In this document: piece by piece, positions 19,340-30,249 of the stretch | Numbering within the stretch: the first letter of the stretch is position 1 | How the letters are laid out: every line of letters starts with the position of its first letter | DNA from: Selaginella moellendorffii | Taxonomy: Eukaryota; Streptophyta; Lycopodiopsida; Selaginellales; Selaginellaceae | Assembly: GCF_000143415.4 (NCBI RefSeq) | Contig: NW_003314288.1 | Span: 1,172,677-1,236,676, forward strand | Length of the DNA: 64,000 bases | Direction: 5' to 3' | Program-made: the position numbers and the translations under genes | Notes under the pieces: model-generated | Told to the model about the DNA's origin: nothing | Databases searched by the model: none | What the model saw: the letters and a program-made list of their open reading frames with translations, nothing else

Positions 19340-20458
19340 ATGAGTTGTATTGGTGATCACCTTTTTTGGGGAACCCTACTCAAGCTCTTAATCCATCTTC
19401 CACAGCCATATATATTAAGGAAGCATTGGGCCTATCACTCCGAGATAGTACAACTTTCAACTGACTAACATAAAATATTAGATGAATTTTCACCCTAGCT
19501 GGCAGCCGCACCCGATAAGCCACCTTACCAATGCGCTCCAGCACTTTATATAAACCAGTATACTGATGAGAAAGTTTATCACTCTTCCCATTCTGTAAAA
19601 GGCATTAAGGTGTTCTGCTGCTCACTTGACGGAAAGATCCCTTGCACAAAGACGAGATCACCCACATTATATTCCCGGAATTGGCAATACTCATGAGTAA
19701 ACTTCTCCGCTCTATCCTGAGCTGCTTGCAAATTCCATTTGCACACTATCAAAATCTCATCAAGTTTCGTGGCTAGATCAGTCACCTCTGAATTAAGCTT
19801 TTCTTGAACATCCTTATTCAAATGCAATTCCAACTCCACTATTGTTCAAAGATGCCTTCCAAACATGGCAAAGTAAGGACTTAGTTTGGTTCCACTCTAT
19901 TGGCTATTGTTGTAGGGAAATTGCACCAACGAAAGATATAAATCCCATTGTTTCTGCCTTTAACCAATGCTACAGCGTAGTATATCCTCCACCACCTGAT
20001 TCACATGCTCGATTTGCCTATTTGTCTGAGGATGATCTCCACTCGAGAGTTTTAGAGTCACTTGCATAACTTTTGCAAAGCTCTTCCAAAATCCACTAGT
20101 GAACTTTGAATCTCGATTACTAACGATGTCCTCTGGCAAACCAAAATCAGGAAAAACCTTCTCCAAGAAGACCACAACTAAATCTAAGGTAATGACACTT
20201 TTCCGAAGATCCAACAACCACATATACTTCATCAAACGATCCACTATAACCTATACTTGCTCCTTTTGCCTCTGTGTTCGTGGCAAACAAGTGATGAAGT
20301 CTATAGAAATACTACACCAAGGGCTCTAAGGAATAAGTAAAGGTTGCAAAAGTCCCCCCGACTTCTCCTGTGGCACCTTTACATGTTGATAGAGCTCACA
20401 TAATTTACAGTACTCGAGGATATTAGCCTTCATATTCCTCCAATAGAAATTGTCATAT
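19340..20458 (-). pseudogene. G1 integrase (catalytic core and C-terminal part), 5' cut by G2
   Basis: Minus-strand reading shows QFYW and C-x2-C-like traces at about 20450-20390, then VDRLMKYM, SNRDSKFTSGFW (second Asp), DHPQTNRQIEHVNQ (Glu), and FREYNVGDLVFVQGIF. Next come GLYKVLERIGKVAYRVRLP and IHLIFYVSQLK at about 19540-19440. In-frame stops are present. No chromodomain was seen before the LTR. Confidence 0.75.
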
Positions 20459-21600
20459 TGTAAGCCACAAATTTTTCCTTTCCAATTTGCCAGCTTACCT
20501 CGTCTATCCGGCCAACTCTACCTTGGCTTGTGCTAAGTTCCCTCACCAAGGTTCTCGCCTATGGTACCAACTCCTACTTGGTCCTACTTGGTTTCAGCTA
20601 CTCACTGCACGAGCAACGGAGTGTTAGCCATCCATCTACGGATTCCCAAATCTCTCCCAATCCCCCTCCCCGGGTTAGATTGGACTTAAGGTTCGGCTAC
20701 ACTCCCCGCAGGCACAAGCAGCCAAGCACACCAAGCCTCCAGATTCCTAACACCCCTTGGTACCACAAGACTTGATCATGGGACCCTCTAAATCCCAAGC
20801 CTTGGGTGCAACGCTTGCTTCGGGACGTCGGGGCGAAACACCATGGCTTAACGGCCCAGTATGGGTACCTCTACCCCCCCACTTCCATCCCAAAGGGAAG
20901 GCCCAAGCCCCTAGGAAGGGCGAAGACCAATGAGCCACAAGGTACTCAAGTGGGGCACCACTCCACATGAGCCGGGAGCACCACAGTCGGTTTCCCTTTC
21001 GGGAGTGGGAGCTGCTCTTGAGCACTTCCCTAGGTGGCCCCTTTGGCCCCACCCAAGCCCATGCTCACTCCCACCCAAGGCCCCTCGGCCCCAGTGTCAA
21101 CCTCAAGTCAGTTTGGAAGCACCACTGGAGAGTTCCATCAAGACTGGTTCCTGGACCTCCCTATCCCTACTATACTTTTGGAACCCCCTGCAGCCCCCCC
21201 CTGGGAGACGCACACTTTGGGCTTTCACCCATTGAGCTGTCTTAGTATTTGGACTTAGTCTCATAATTGATCTCGGACTCGATCTCAAACCCGACTTCAG
21301 ACTCGGTCTCGGACTCGATTTCGGACTCGATCTCGGACTCGACTTTGGACTCAACCTCGGACTCGGTCTCGGACCCGATTTGGATCTCGGACTCTGTCTC
21401 GAACTCGTTCTCGAACTCGGTCTCGAACTCGGTCTCCGATTCGGCCTCGGCTCGATCCCGGACTCTATCTCAAACTCAGTCTCTGAGTTGGTCTTGGACT
21501 CAATTTTCGACTCGGTCTCATCCGATGAACTCTTTGTCATTTCGGTCATGCTTTCGGGGATCTTTTAGCCTACGACATCACGGGGAGTCGGTTCCTTACA
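20459..21600 (-). repeat. G2 3' LTR
   Basis: 1142 bp. At about 21260-21530 it contains a degenerate CTCGGACTCGAT-type simple repeat. Matches 38819-39989 closely. Confidence 0.9.
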
Positions 21601-21959
21601 ACTCCACCACCCATAGAAGAAGTTCGATGCCCACATTGAACGTCTCTTTTTATCCTACGACTTGTTGACCATATCTCTGGGGGCATCCCCCCACTTAGCG
21701 GTGTGCCTAAGTTAGCCTCCCCGGCCAAGAGCTCATGACAACGGAGCATAGGTGTCCCTATACTCCTCACCTCACCACGCCTTAGTATAGGGTCGGGATT
21801 TGAACCCAGCCTTGCTTTACTAGGGGGTTGGGACTTGAACCCAACCTCCGTAAAATATGTCTATGGATTCGACATCCCCACAGGGAGTCGGGCGTAGTGC
21901 CCTACGCCTGGTCGACCTAGTTAACCCATGCTAATTAGCTTACCTTCGGCGCGCCTTTG

Positions 21960-23457
21960 GGTCCCAACATATGCCTCTTGCTCAACTTCGCAAATTGATA
22001 TTTTTAATTGAACTTTGCATAAGTACATAGAGTTCTGCCTTGCAGAAATTCGTCCACTAGATCTCGCGCGTTCGCTAGGTTCTCCTCCGGTTCCCATGTT
22101 GCTTCGCAATGTGGAAATCCTTTCCACTTCACATGGAACTCTCTCACCTTGCGTCCTTGTCGCTTGCTCTTGTGCGCATTGAGGATGGCCTCGACTTCGT
22201 ATTCTTCTTCCCCTTGGATAACCTCAGGTAAAGGTCTCACTTGGTCCTTGCAAAGCGGATCCTCAAAGTACGGCTTGAGTAAGTTCACGTGGAACACTGG
22301 GTGCATCTTCCCCATCTTTCGAGGAAGTCAGAGTCGGTAAGCCACTTTACCGATTCGTGCCTCAATCTCGTAAGGCCCCGCGAACCTGCTTACGAAACTC
22401 AAGATCAATTCATTTATAGGAATACATGCATTTTTACCTTTGGGTCAACTTTCGGCTGATCCCACATGGTAGCCTGAGGTTCTTGGTGTTCAGCCACACC
22501 TTCTCCCCAGCTTGGAACTCTACATCCCGACGCTTCTGGTTTGCGTATTTGGTTTGCCTTTGTTGAGCCCGTTCCAAGGAATCCCTCACTAGATTCCAAA
22601 TGCTGAGTCTTTCCGCCGTGAATGCCTCCACTGCAGGTAACTCTCCATGATACTCGGCTACGCCGAGTTCCACAGGACCTTCAATAGCTCGCCCATTGAT
22701 GACTTCCCATGGACTCACCCTGATACTCGAATATGGTGAGTTGTTATAACACATTTCCGCAAGTCCCAAATGACTTACCCAATCAGTCTGGTCTCCCGAG
22801 ACATAGCATCGCAAATAATCCTCAAGCTGCCTATTCACCCTTTCCGTTTGTCCGTCTATCAAGAAGTGTTAGTGCCAACAAACTTGACTAATACCCCATA
22901 CCTGTCTGTGGGTGATAGGCTGTGCTGAATTTCAACTTAGTGCGATATTGTTCCAGGAGAGTCCTCCAGAACCTATTGGTGAAGATCTTATCTCGATCTG
23001 AGATGATCTCTTCCGGTCTTCCCTGCACTCGAACCACTTGTTCGAAGAACAGCTTCGCCACACCTTCCGCATCCACCTCCATTGTGGTGGGTATAAAATG
23101 TGCCATTTTCGAGAATCGGTCCACCACCACGAATATCACATCAAACCCCTCGCTTAGGGGAATTCCCGTGATGAAGTCCATCGTAAGACACTTCCACAGA
23201 CGATCTGGAATTGGGATGCTTTGCAACAAGCCCCCACTAGCCTTAGTCACGGCTTTGACCTGCTGACATGTTGGACATGTCTTTACATAGTTTTGGACGT
23301 CCTTAGCCATATCTGGCCAATGGTACTTCCTCTTGAGTAAACCCATCGTCTTGGGCACTCCGTCGTGTCCTGCAAGAGGTCCGTCATGACACTCTTCTAA
23401 GGCTACCTTCCTTAGTTCCCCTTCTGGAACATACACCCTCGTTTGCTTGTAATAAAG
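21960..23457 (-). pseudogene. G2 integrase and chromodomain
   Basis: From the T insertion leftwards: YKQTRVYVPEGELRK, the HHCC zinc region (ECHDGPLAGHDGVPKT ... CPTCQQVK), the core TMDFITGIP (first Asp), SDRDKIFTNRFW (second Asp) and STAYHPQT. About 35 bp of extra sequence with a stop then interrupts before TERVNRQLEDYLRC (Glu region). The C-terminal part FQAGEKVWLNTKNL follows, then VFHVNLLKPYF and a chromodomain (EYEVEAILNAHKSKR, FHVKWKGFPHCEATWEP). Chromodomains steer integration toward heterochromatin marks in this class. Confidence 0.85.
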
Positions 23458-23478
23458 CTCTATTTCGTTAAAGTGGGA
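23458..23478 (+). repeat. T left terminal inverted repeat
   Basis: 21 bp, begins CTCTATTTCG and ends AAGTGGGA; exact reverse complement of 36556-36576. A second GTGGGA/TCCCAC inverted pair lies just inside (23473-23493). Confidence 0.9.
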
Positions 23479-24899
23479 ATTGTCATTATCCCACTTGTAA
23501 AATAAGGTTTCCAAACCTTTATATAGTATATAAATATAACAAAATTCAACTGCATTGAGGCACATGCCATTTTATTTTAAACAAGGAAATGTCTACTCAA
23601 TCACTTCTCCTCCCCCTGCCACTGCTTCACCTCTCTCTTCTCCTTGTCATCGTCGTCCAATTTCTTTCCATCCTTTTAATATTGGCTCAGTTGCTCCGAG
23701 TCTAGGTGGAGCCCAAGTCCCCATTCAATCTTTACTTTCCCCTTATTAATAAAACAACTTCGTAGACTTCCAATAACATGCTGTAACACTTTTAGTATAA
23801 TGCAAATCCTCTCAAAGAATTGTCCTTTAATATTAATACAATGGCATGGAACCCCATGCCATAATAAGTTACATTTTTAAATAAATACATGCCATCTCAG
23901 ACTATTATTTTTTGCCTCCAACGCCTATACAATAATCTTGGAATTTCATCACTCTCCACACTATCAGGATTTAAACCCAATAGTAATGCCATCTCTTCTC
24001 TAATACGTCCACGCTCATGTTCAGTGGTCGAAGAACCCATCCGGTTGAGCAGATTATGGAGATGCGGATAGTGCTTGGCTAGACAATATACATGCCATAA
24101 ATGATGACTGGTGTCTGTCCGATCAAATGGCTCCTGAGATACCGTTCCATCTGCCATTTGGTTGATTTCTGCAGCCACCTCCTGGACTGGCCGGTTCTCT
24201 ATCACCATCGCTCCAAGCCGTTTTGCAAGGACCCCCAGAACATACGGTTTCTTCTCCCTAGTTTCCATACTGCAAGAGATGGGGTGCACTGCATATGTGT
24301 GCGTGTTCGCTGCAGTTTTAATCGACGAGTCATCGATGATGAGGATTTCACTTGACCTAGCAGTCCGGTTCATCACTACAGCTTCTGGCTTGACGAAGAT
24401 GGGCTTGCTACCCCTCACATGGACCATAGTCAAGCAATCCTCCTGCGTTAGGAGAAAGTCAAATGGTAATATTACTCGCGTCTGATCGTGCATCATCTGT
24501 AGCAACGTTAATGCATTGTGGCGCATCATGGATGTCCAAACTCCCAATTGCAAATTGAACCTGGCCCTCTATTTTAAGTGTCGCATGGTCATTATTAGAT
24601 CCTGCAGTTTCTCCCGTGTGATTAATGTGAATCTGTCTCTTTTGACCAACTTGCGACCGCAGGCTTTGGAGGGTGCAGTGACATTCGAGGACGAGCCACG
24701 CTCATGGGAGAAAAGGACACCGTTCAGATCAAAAACGATACAGTACCTTCGCCGTGACTCTGAAATGAAATGCGTCAGCATAAAAAATGGTACAAGTCAA
24801 TTTTACCATCTACAATATTAGCGAATGGTGCTCCCGATGGTCGTTGAGAGGGTTTTGGTCGAGGAAACGTGAAGGGCGGAAATACTCTCCTCTGCAATG

Positions 24900-25290
24900 T
24901 GGGGTCAATCGCATCCAATGGCATGTGGGCACATGCCATTTCAGCTGTAGACTCTGGTACAACTGGCTCAACAGTGGCATGGGGTGGTTCCGATGGCGTG
25001 TGATCATATGCCATTTCAGCTGGTGCCTCCGTTGGCAAAGTGGACATGACCGAACAGGCAACAGAGGCGGTGTAGGGAGGTTCCAATGGCGCGTAGTCAG
25101 ACGATTAGGCACACGTTGAGTCCGTTGGAAATGAGGACACGACCGGCTCGGCGGCTGGGGCGGCCTCATGTGGGTCCAATGGCGCCTGGTCACCGTCAGT
25201 TGGATACGTGGACAAGATTGACTCAGTGGTATGGGCAGCATCAAGTGGAGCGTGGTCAGCTTGCTTGGCGTTGATATGGATAGTAGCCTC
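24900..25290 (-). repeat. Imperfect 75-85 bp coding repeats in the T minus-strand gene
   Basis: About five units with the protein core D-[HYQ]-[AT]-P-[LS]-[DE] (DHAPLDAAH, DQAPLDPHE, DYAPLEPP, DHTPSEPP, AHMPLDAI). Two units contain the T palindrome in frame (24917-24940 and 24992-25015), reading AEMACAHMP and AEMAYDHTP. Confidence 0.6.
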
Positions 25291-25586
25291 CACCAGCTCT
25301 GATGACTCTTGCAGGCAAGTAGAGTCCATTGGCAGATCCATATGCATGTCCAAATATCTCCCTTCGATTGAGATGGTATCCTCCCTACTGGCTACTAAAA
25401 ACAAACTCATTAGCACATTGAATCGACTATACTGTATTTACCATCAACTGCTATTGAGGAACTAGGATCGATATCACTTGGGCGCACTGCTGATTCTGAA
25501 GGATTGGACATACGTTTCGACCCTTGCTTGGCACTATCCTTCCTCGACACTAAAGGCTAGAGTTTGTATCTTAATTCAACTGAAAC

Positions 25587-25956
25587 TGTCAAGACCCCTG
25601 ACAAGATCAAAACTGGAAAATGCAAAAAGACAAAGAGAAAAAGCTAGTGGAAACAAAGAAGAGGCCTTAGACTGGTGTTGATTCAGATTGTGGAGAAATG
25701 GAACAAGGCTAACCTATATATACTATAGGTTGATGAAGCTCCACCACTCTTGGATCGAGGACGGCCTAAATATAGCTGTGGTTGAGGAGGCGCCACATCA
25801 TCATCAGGAATATGGCTCGAGACTCAGGAATCGGAAAGTGTCTCGAGAGTCAGGAATAGGGAAGTATCTCGAGAGTCAGGAAAAGGGAAGTGTCTCGAGA
25901 GTCAGGAATGTGGTCTGTAGGTCAGGAATGTGGCAAGAATTGGGGGATTTCTGACA
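25587..25956 (-). mobile_element. Solo LTR of the G4-type chromovirus inside an intron of T
   Basis: Starts TGTCAAGACCCC, ends GGGGATTTCTGACA, and matches the G4 LTR at 56993-57353 along its length. It lies in the intron 25550-25973 of the minus-strand T gene, whose other bases total only about 50, the size of the gene's other introns. The flanking pentamers (GAAAC and GAATA) agree at only three of five bases. Confidence 0.8.
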
Positions 25957-28900
25957 GAATAATCTCTACTTACCATTTGCTCTGCGACCTACATGGACAA
26001 TGTTAGAAATGGTAAAAGGTTAGGAATGGATGTACTATTATTTACCTAATGGTTTGTCTTGTATGACCTTCCTCCGCTGCTCTTTGGCCACCTCAGGCTG
26101 GCCATCGTCATCATCATCGTCGTCGTCGTTATTGTGATCGTCACCATTGTGAGGACCATCCAAGTCCTCTTCGTCCTCCTCTTCTTTGTCCTCCTCTTCG
26201 TCCTTCTGCTCTTCTTGCTCATTATCTTTCTCTGGCTCCTCATCCCCCTCCTGCATTTCTTCCATAGGCTGCTCAGGCTGGATGGCTTGTTCTTCCAGGA
26301 CCATCTTGGGAAAATCATCTGGCCGAGTTTCCATCTCAAAATACAAGACATCCATAGCCTGTTTTAGTGCGTGACCTAGGACCGTATCCTCACTCGACTG
26401 TCTTAACATGGTTTCTGCACGTTCTTGCACCCTTCGAAGACGACGAGATGAGAAAAACATGGCCCTGACTTGAAAAGCATCCCTCATCCATTGTACCTCT
26501 CCATTGAGATTGGGGAAGGGGAGTCCACCATAGGAATCTGAGTCAGGAGGTGGTGACTGGCTGCTTTCACTCAGCCCTTGATCTGCAATGAATGGCATGA
26601 GCACACACGCCATAACCGCGAGGCATTACCTATCATCTTTTCGTTGCCCTTCTTCCTTTTCGAATCAAACGCCTCTGATCCCGACGACTGTCCAACGTGC
26701 TTTCGCTTTTTATGACCATTGTCAGTTTGAGCTTGGCTGGTGCTTGCCTGTTTTGCCTTTGAAGAAGTGTCTCCTGCAAGGAATGGCATGAGACCACACG
26801 CCATTGCAAATATAATTTGTACCTCCTTTTTTCCTATTGCTTGTCTGTTTGTCCTTCTTCGACGTGCCACCAGTGCGCTTTTCAGTCCTCGTGTCTGAAT
26901 ATTCACAACGATCTATAATCAAAATGGCGTGAGGCCTCACGTGACCTTACCTTGTGCAGGTTGTGAGCTCGGCCCAACATGGGTATCTTCAACAGTAGCT
27001 GTTAATGCTGTTTCAGCATCTGGGGGTGGCCACGCTCCTGCATACAGAGCTTGTGAGATAACATTTAAACTTAAAGTGCGTACTCACCAGGTTTGTAGAG
27101 AAGATACTGTTTTTCTTTGGCAACTGTAATTATATGCTCCATTGAAGTCACCTCTTCAATGGAGTTTGTCAGCACAACACACGGGACACCCTTGAGTAGT
27201 GTGGCTCGAAAGAATAGTCTGCCGCAGTTGTACTCGACAACGCATTTGCCCTTGGAGTCGAAAGCAGGTGACCCACCCACTATTGCGTTGAAGACCCAGC
27301 TGAGCATTTCCCATGCTGCACCTGGAGCTTTCTTTGGATTCGAAAGCTCCATAACCGTCTTCAGTTCCTCAGGCATGGGTAAATTGACCTCCCTCAGATC
27401 AATTCGATCGGCCTTGTCGAACGAAGCTGGGAAGTCACTCCAGTCCCACTCTACTGCAGGACCAATAACAAGGGCGAGTGTGAAGATGCGGACATTCGTC
27501 GGTATCTTCTTCTTAGCCATTATCCCATGGATCTCCCGCATCTCCTTGCCTTTCAACCGAGCTTTCACCTCGTTCAAGGCCTTCCAGAACTTGTGATAGG
27601 ATTCGGAGTCGTAGATCATATAGTGGACTGAAGATTCCACCTCCGCAAGTCCCACCATTAAGTCAATGATGGAGCTGACTTCGTCTGCATGAGTGATCTC
27701 CTCGTTTGTGAAGTCCATCACACAAAAGATGTTCTTGACCTGCTCATCTCCGCAGGAAACGATGCTCCTCCACCTTTGATCCTCATCCGAATTCACGTAT
27801 ACCCGGTAAGGTTCTCGATAGGCCTCTGCTGCGGGGTCGAGTTGTTTCTGAAGCTGGCGGTCGACATCCCTCTTAATGAAATTTAGATACTGATCCAACT
27901 TCTCAACTTTACTTTTCGTGGCATCCTGCAACAGATCGATGAACTTGGGGGCCCCCTTCACGTACTCGTCGATGTCTTCATTTGACAAATCCAGCTCTTC
28001 CATCATCTCTTGTGTGGTGTCGATGCTCACCCTCTCCACGGCCACTTGCTCGAAGATCCAATCCTTCAATAGCGCACGAGCTCTTAGAGTCGTGCACAAG
28101 TCTTCGTATGTCACAATATGGCCGAGAGTCATTTTGGTCTTGTTGAAGACTACTTCACCACGTAGAAGAGCATTAGCCACTGTTAGAAGGTCGTCGTCAT
28201 CTAGAGACCGCGAGAAACGCAAGGCGTTGAGCTTCAAATCATTGGGCTTCCGACCGTCCTCCACACCCATTGAGTTTAGCAACTCCCCGTCATGGTACCT
28301 CCTCAGCACATCTACCCATTTGTCAAAAACAACTTTTGTCGCGAGTAGAATGTTATGGATGCTGAGTGTGTCATTGACCCCCAGTGTTTTTGAGAGAAGA
28401 CTCGAGAATTCCTGCAATGGAAATGGCGTGAGGCCACATGCTATGCCACATGCAACGAGGCTTACCTGCCAAGCGCTAGTTGCTAGTGCACGTCCTTGTC
28501 CTGGTTTTTGTGGCTTCTTCAGTTGAACCCAGAGCTTTCGTGTTCGTGCCAATGTCTCGTGCAGGCCCAATTTGTAGCACGTTTCTTGCTTGACATTCTG
28601 CGCGTGGGAGATGTATATGATAGATCGGAGGGGCGAGTTGCCTTTTATCAGGTGGACAACTCTTGTCTTGAAGACTTTCTTCACCTCCTCGCCCACCATA
28701 ATATCCACAACTATCTCTTGCATCACCAAGCTAGAAAGCTGCCCGGAGACGGCATAGAACCGGATGTTCTGATCGTCCAACACCTTCCTATTGATCAAGT
28801 CTGGAAACCTCGTCTCGCCCTTCATTGTTCGGTAGTAGGGGATCACGTCTGCGATGTCGGGTGTTACTGGACTTGCCAGCATCTTCTGCTTCAGTTTTTC

Positions 28901-29689
28901 CACCCACTCATCAGATACTAGCCTGTGGTTGTATTTGCTTTGGATGTCGATACGGCTCACGTCGATTGTATATACTTTGTTGGAATAGTAACAAGTACTA
29001 TTATCTGCGACAATTTTTGTTGCCTCTTCTTGCTCTTTCTGCTCTTTGCGGCTCTTCTTTTTGGTGGGTGTAGTGTTCGAACCCGAGGCAATGGCATCAC
29101 CGAGTAGCTTCTTTTTTGGAGGAGAGTCCGATGTCGGCTTGAGCTTGACCACCCTTTTCTGCTTCGGGGTAGTTTCCAGATCGACCCCCTTCCCCTTCGC
29201 TTCGCGAACTGGAGGCACTTTCAATGGCTCAATGTTGGAATATAGTTTTTGAACATCGCCGTAGGTGAGGTCCGTGGATTCCATGTGATCTTCATAGACC
29301 CGCAGCGTCTTTGAAATTGTGGGCCTCCTGGACAACCTCTCCCTAGCTCCCTCTAGGAATTCCTCATAGCCGCTGCCCCCCTCCGGGAAGCCGCTAGGAT
29401 GTGCAAGGTGGATCTTGAAGGCAGACGCTGTCTCTACCACAAGTGCCAGTCCATATTCTTGCATGGAACTGCATGGAGTGTCTGTCACTTGGATGAGGAT
29501 CCCCATGCATTCTTTTCTCCCACCATCTGTGTTGTACAGCCTCAGATCCTCGCCTTCCATCCCGAAAGTCCAACTGGTGAGCTCCTCCCCCTTCTCTGCA
29601 TCCACATTGACAGTGGCTGGAAGAAGAACGCAATTCCTCGCCTATTCAAAAATGCACAACAATTAGAGCTGACAGATGAAAAGCTAGCA

Positions 29690-29860
29690 GCTGGAAATAA
29701 CGTGAGGCCACACGCCATTCACCACTGCATCAGATGTCTTGAGGCTGCATCCTAAGATGGCATGAGGCTACACGCCATCTGTAACTGGACTGCACTCGAG
29801 AGCCCAATCGGTGCATGCCAATGTTGCTACTGAATGGCATGTGGCCTCATGCCATTTTCT
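29690..29860. repeat. Three T palindromes within 160 bp
   Basis: Copies of the GGCC-centred palindrome at about 29697-29719, 29757-29779 and 29833-29856, in the unresolved 5' part of the minus-strand gene. Each lies a few bases before a possible minus-strand 3' splice site or after a donor (for example GTAAGTC at about 29880). Confidence 0.6.
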
Positions 29861-30079
29861 ACTTGGCCTAAAAGACTTACCATTCAAAGCCAAATGGAGG
29901 CGTGACAATCGAGGCCGGACTCGCTGGCGAATGTGCACTGTGTGTGCAGCGGATCTTAGCAGCAAGGCCACTCTGCCACTTACAGTTGGAGAGTGGCGCT
30001 GAAATCTCCCGGGACGCCAAGTGGGCTGCGTGTGGGTGGCGGAGTGGGCGGCGGAGTTGGCTGCGAAGTTAAAAACTAG

Positions 30080-30245
30080 GTGTGTCTTGAAGTGGATGCC
30101 GATGCACACGAGCGCGATGCGAGCGCGAGTGTGATGCAAGCGCGAGTGGACGCCGATGCACATGAGAAACCTGTAGAGAAGGTAGATGAGCGCGAATGTG
30201 AGCGTGATCGCGAGTGGGAGCGCGAGTGTGCGAGCGCGAGTACGA
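30080..30245. repeat. GAGCGCGAGTG-type degenerate repeat, leader side of minus gene
   Basis: Short units such as GAGCGCGAGTG and GATGCAAGCGCGAGTG repeat irregularly. A similar GCGAG-rich repeat lies on the other side of the central region at 31545-31790. Confidence 0.6.
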
Positions 30246-30249
30246 TGCA

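Larger units (their letters stand above)
23897..29641 (-). pseudogene. T minus-strand gene: ParB-like region and FCP1/NIF-like phosphatase domain, broken by stops
   Basis: Spliced by hand, minus strand: exons 28466-29641, 27088-28411, 26951-27037, 26823-26912, 26630-26773, 26046-26582, 25974-25988, 25442-25549, 24807-25394 and 23897-24759. Phases agree at every join; most introns are phase 1 and 38-54 bp. The 5' exons (about 29650-30250) are unresolved. The first large exons encode a basic linker, then DVSRIDIQSKYNHRLVSDEW ... FYAVSGQLSSLVMQEIV ... ISHAQN, which resembles a ParB/sulfiredoxin fold (tentative). A Lys-rich and then a Glu/Asp-rich stretch follow, then imperfect Pro-rich repeats. 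The end is a HAD domain: YCIVFDLNGVLFSHE, LGVWTSMMRHNALTLLQ, ILIIDDSSIKTAAN. The second catalytic Asp of DxD is Asn. In-frame stops at 25105-25107 (TAA) and 24569-24571 (TAG) suggest decay. Function unknown. Confidence 0.62.

Noticed and set aside
21103-21668. Ser/Asp- and Arg/Pro-rich open frames
   Set aside because: Simple-repeat array within the G2 LTR; the same happens at 39531-39938.
28412-28465. VSLVACGIACGLTPFPLQ as a real peptide segment of the ParB-like protein
   Set aside because: It has perfect GTAAG and TTGCAG borders and contains the palindrome, so an intron of 54 bp is more likely; retention remains possible.
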